64,000 bases of DNA from Quillaja saponaria (Eukaryota; Streptophyta; Magnoliopsida; Fabales; Quillajaceae), in NCBI GenBank assembly GCA_029379385.1, contig CM055611.1, forward strand, positions 25,200,092 to 25,264,091, written 5' to 3'. Shown here one piece after another: positions 60,496 to 64,000 of this stretch. A program made the position numbers and the translations under genes. Each line of letters starts with the position of its first letter. Positions within the stretch are counted from its first letter, which is position 1. The notes beneath the pieces are model-generated. The model did not search any database and was not told the origin of the DNA. It was given only the letters and a program-made list of their open reading frames with translations.

Positions 60496-60612
60496 ATTGG
60501 CTTCGGCTACTGTAACTTACCTTTGTAGAGTGTCAGTGAGAGTGAAGAATTTGAAGTCTATATTTAAAGGATACATCTCCTTCAATTTTTACTCACTCCA
60601 TCTTAAAGACTG
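60496..60612 (+). promoter_or_regulatory. Orphan DUF4220-type promoter module, shortened
   Basis: Second copy within the right block. The GTAGGACTTC part is deleted and the TATA-like TCTATATTTAAAGGATAC is kept. It marks the start of the ~2.1 kb tandem duplicate. Confidence 0.55.
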
Positions 60613-62729
60613 TTATACACCCTCTGCATCATCTGATCTAGGCTTTTAGAGATTTGTTGTCAAGAGACTGGGTTGTGAAAGTGTAGCATGTGAACAGGCA
60701 ACGCAATTTTGCTTGCTGGTCGGCTAATTTTGGGATACTATTAGTTTGGGCTCTCATGTTTTCAGGTTCCTCCTTCTGGGTTGGGGGCTTTGTTTTTGGG
60801 CTTTTGCCCAGTTTTGTAAAAAAAAAAAAAAAAACCATTCTTTGAATGAGAAAGTTGAGATTTTGAATGGATCAACTGCAAGTGCCCAAACCTAGAAGTA
60901 AAAGATTATTCGAGAAGCACTACTAGAATGAGAGTTCGAATTTTTTCTATTGACTTTTTAGTTAGTTATAAATATGTGTTTACATAGATGACATGACGAA
61001 GAAATCTTAAGTTTTAATCCTAATATAAGTATATTAGAGTCCTTTCATATTTAATTGATTGTGATATAAATATAATATTTTTTACATTTTTTAAATAAAA
61101 TAAAATCAAAAATGTTATTTAAGTCACCATATAATTAGACTAGTCTCATCACACGTACTTACGAGTATGTTTACAGATTTTTTTTTTCTATTATAATTTT
61201 AAGTAATTATATATCAGTTGTTTTAACTATTTAATTAAAAAGTAATTATTTACAAAAGTTATTGTGAATAAATTAGTTTCTAACTAGTTAATTTTTTTAA
61301 AATTTTAATTTGTTGTGGATAGACATGGATTTTTTTACATATTTTTATATTTTTAGATAAAACTAAAAGATGGACAAGAATTAAGAAGTTACTAGAGGAT
61401 ATTTGTTTAAATTAGTTTTTTTTTTTAAACATAGTAAATTAACAAAAATATTTTGTAATTTAAAAGATCAAGAAATTATAAATATAGGGTATTGTAAGAA
61501 AGTTTATGATAAAAAAATTTGTTAAAGTCAGGTGACACTATAAGATGTTTTGGCTGGGAATAGTATAGTGTAGTATAGTCATATTCACGTGAACCATGAC
61601 TTTGATAATAGCTAAAAGTCTTGAACCAATTAATTGTTTAGTGCTGAACTAATTTATCAATCAAGTCTTTGTTTATTCTCAATTATTAGATGACTTATGC
61701 TAAAAAATGTTTAGTTGTCTCTCAAATGCATTTCTTGATCCAGCTCAGTCTTTCATAATTGAATCAACATAGCAGTTGTTACCTACTACATTTTTATTTT
61801 ATTTTTTCTTGCAAATAGCTTTGATTCTAACGAAAAATACAACTGGTCTTCTTCAAAAAATTATAATATCTTATCTTAATATTATCAATGATCCAATTGA
61901 TAACATCACTATCTTTGAAAGACTAAAATAATAAATTTGTTTTTTTTTCTATAAACAAAATTTTGGTTTCAAATTTAAAATTAAGAAAACTCATTTTTTT
62001 TAGTTATTGATTCAATATTCATACGATTCTTTTTCTCTTGTCCACTTCCTTACTTCTTTGAAAAATTTATCAACTAATTTCTTCTTGATTTGACCACTAT
62101 GATTTGATTAAGTATTCAATTAAAAAAGAATCCTAAAAGACTTCGTTAAAAGAAGTAAATATTAAAATTTCCCACTAAAGAAACATTCATGGGATCATAT
62201 CCTCAAATATTTAATGCTCTGCCCAAGATTCTGTCTAGTCATTGTTTAAGATTGATTCCATTTTCATGCAAAACCCAAGTCTTGGTTTTTGTATCGTCAT
62301 ATCCTCAAATATTTAATGCTTCATTGGTTTTGAGTCATATCACAGCATTCATTGTTTAAGATTGATTCCATTTTCATGCAAAACCCAAGTCTTGGTTTTG
62401 TATCGTCATATCCTCAAATATTTAATGCTTCATTGGTTTTGAGTCATATCACAGCATTGTTTAAAACGGTATTATTTCTATACTTCAATCAAAATGTTTA
62501 TTTGTAGATTATTCCAAGGGTTTGTGCATCAAACACAGATAGGTATTCGGATAAATATTTAAATTCAAAATTTCTCTACCACTTGTACAGTTTTTTTTTT
62601 AATAGTAAGTTGCATCACATATGCACTTCTTGCCAAGGAATTTAAAACAGTTTTGGAAACTCTTACCTTAAAATATTTTTGAATATCAGTATCGATTGTG
62701 TTTAATTAGAACGTACTAAACTAATCCAT

Positions 62730-62890
62730 AAGGCTTGATTCAAGTAGTAAAGCACATTTGAATTTAGCGGTTGAGTGACCTCTGTAATATCAAGAGTTCG
62801 AGCCTGTAGAAAAATACTTATGGAGAGGAGTAGCCAAGAATCCAAAAGAGAATAGATTCATAAGAAAAAAGTGAGGATGCTCATAAAAAA
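62730..62890 (+). repeat. tRNA-derived SINE-like element C
   Basis: Box A-like GATTCAAGTAGTAAAGCACA, box B AGAGTTCGAGCCTGT, then the shared 3' body with an A-rich end. Counterpart of 4339-4512. Confidence 0.6.
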
Positions 62891-64000
62891 AATATATATT
62901 AAACTAGTGAGAATATAATTTCTCAAGAAAAACTAGATGTATGAGATGCACAATGATCATCATAATCTTCTCACTTTTTTATAAATCTTTTAGCTTTGAA
63001 GAAAACATAATTCGATTCTAAATTATGTAAATGACGATATTATAATAACTTATCGGTCTAAACCAAGACTGTAAATACTTTTGGAAGCACCCAAAAATGT
63101 CACAGGGTCTTATGTATAATTTGAAGTCACGGCACTTAATTACAATCTAATAAGTATTCTTTTTTATTTTATTTTTTTCCTTTTTGGTAGTAATCTAATA
63201 AGTATTCTAATTAAAATTCAGTAAAAATCCTCTCTTAAATTTTCTGTTCATGAGCTGTCGCCAATTCCTTTAGCAGCAGCTTCTTGTCATCTTCCTTTTT
63301 GTTTTTGTTATTTTTAATTTAAAAAAAAAAAAATTTCAGATTTTGTTCTTTTATCATATATTTAGATGTTATGATTGTACTATTCTTATATTAATCATTT
63401 TCATGATATATGAATCCTTTTGCACGGGTCGTCGAGTTATGGTGTTTGACATGTTTAAGAGTGCAAGACTATTTCATGTTGTAATGAGAGGTGGCATCAA
63501 CTCAAGTTTTGACAAAGCTTGGCTCGGCTAATATTTATTAAGGCATCACAAGTTTAAATTGGTTAAGAGTTAATGAGTCTAATCCCAAGATCAAGCTTTG
63601 CTCGTTAAGAGCTCTTAAAAGTTTTTTTAAAAAATTTTTTGTAGCCACAAAGAGTTGAACTCAATACATAATTGGTAATCATTCGTATAGATTGATTTTG
63701 TATATAAATAATAATAAAAACTTAGTAAATAATAGTAAATGAGCCAGCTCACTAGTTACGAGCCAAATTTATTAACTTATTATAAATATTATCGTCAAGA
63801 TTGGCTTGTTTTGCCACCATTAGTTGTAGCACTCGAATTAGTGTTTATCGATTAATTTTTGTTGGAAGTGTCCTTAGACTAATTCATTAACGAAAATAAT
63901 CACTTTACTCTAAAAAAACCTTAAAATTTATTATAACAATATGAAAAGTTTTTAACATTAATACAATAGATTTGTCGACAGCAAGGGTTTGTTCATGGGC

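Larger units (their letters stand above)
57363..64000 (+). repeat. Right copy of long direct repeat, with internal duplication
   Basis: Homologous to 1161-5560 in the same orientation. Order: first-exon fragment (57363-57437), family A body (57439-58060), promoter module, retroposon piece with A-run, element D, AT-rich filler. About 58420-60490 is then repeated at 60496-62580 before the block continues with element C (62730-62890) and runs off the window. A small third duplication (CATTGTTTAAGATTGATTCC) lies at 62236-62450. No coding gene. Confidence 0.85.

Noticed and set aside
1..64000. Naming the species
   Set aside because: Gene families and composition fit many eudicots; nothing in the window is diagnostic without a database search.

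Overview
The window is nuclear DNA from a flowering plant, most likely a eudicot. It is very AT-rich and full of retrotransposon, MITE and SINE-like debris. Its protein families are DUF4220/DUF594 membrane proteins, CC-type NLR resistance proteins and a germin-like protein. I cannot name the species from sequence alone.

Layout: 1-1.2 kb holds exon-like blocks of an unidentified minus-strand gene. 1.2-15.5 kb is a dense mosaic of dispersed repeats: a ~0.75 kb family with a tRNA-like head (family A), SINE-like elements, and promoter-like pieces without genes. 15.5-18.9 kb is DUF4220/DUF594 copy 1. 19.9-24.3 kb is retrotransposon remnants (a minus-strand LTR with primer-binding site, a gypsy-type gag, one MITE). 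24.7-30.5 kb is NLR copy 1. 31.2-31.9 kb is a broken germin-like gene. 32.2-34.2 kb is a DUF4220 relic split by a Mutator-like element and a second insertion. 34.9-37.8 kb is DUF4220/DUF594 copy 2. 37.9-40.0 kb is a degenerate copia element plus a MITE. 41.5-48.8 kb is NLR copy 2, with a 2.8 kb intron. 49.5-51.9 kb is DUF4220/DUF594 copy 3, clearly decayed. 52.1-52.6 kb is a LINE RNase H remnant. 54.8-57.3 kb is NLR copy 3, which has lost its LRR and is fused to a DUF4220 fragment. 57.36-64 kb repeats 1.16-5.56 kb in the same orientation, with an added ~2.1 kb internal tandem duplication.

The main biological signal is a three-fold alternating array of two unrelated membrane-linked families: DUF4220/DUF594 proteins, and NLRs with an N-terminal hydrophobic anchor and an unusually long pre-NB-ARC region (~470 residues). 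The two families share recognisable promoter and 5'-leader sequence, which suggests duplication as a unit and co-regulation. The NLRs keep the P-loop but have a weakened kinase-2 motif, and L-P-G or L-P-N replaces the MHD motif in all three copies. Working as a pair is inference; the sequence shows only co-location, co-duplication and shared upstream DNA.

No long gene here is open from end to end. Many breaks are single added bases next to otherwise conserved sequence, and they are especially dense at the end of NLR copy 2. Assembly error is therefore a serious alternative to pseudogenisation for DUF copies 1 and 2 and NLR copies 1 and 2. DUF copy 3 and NLR copy 3 carry substitution-type stops or structural loss and look like true pseudogenes.
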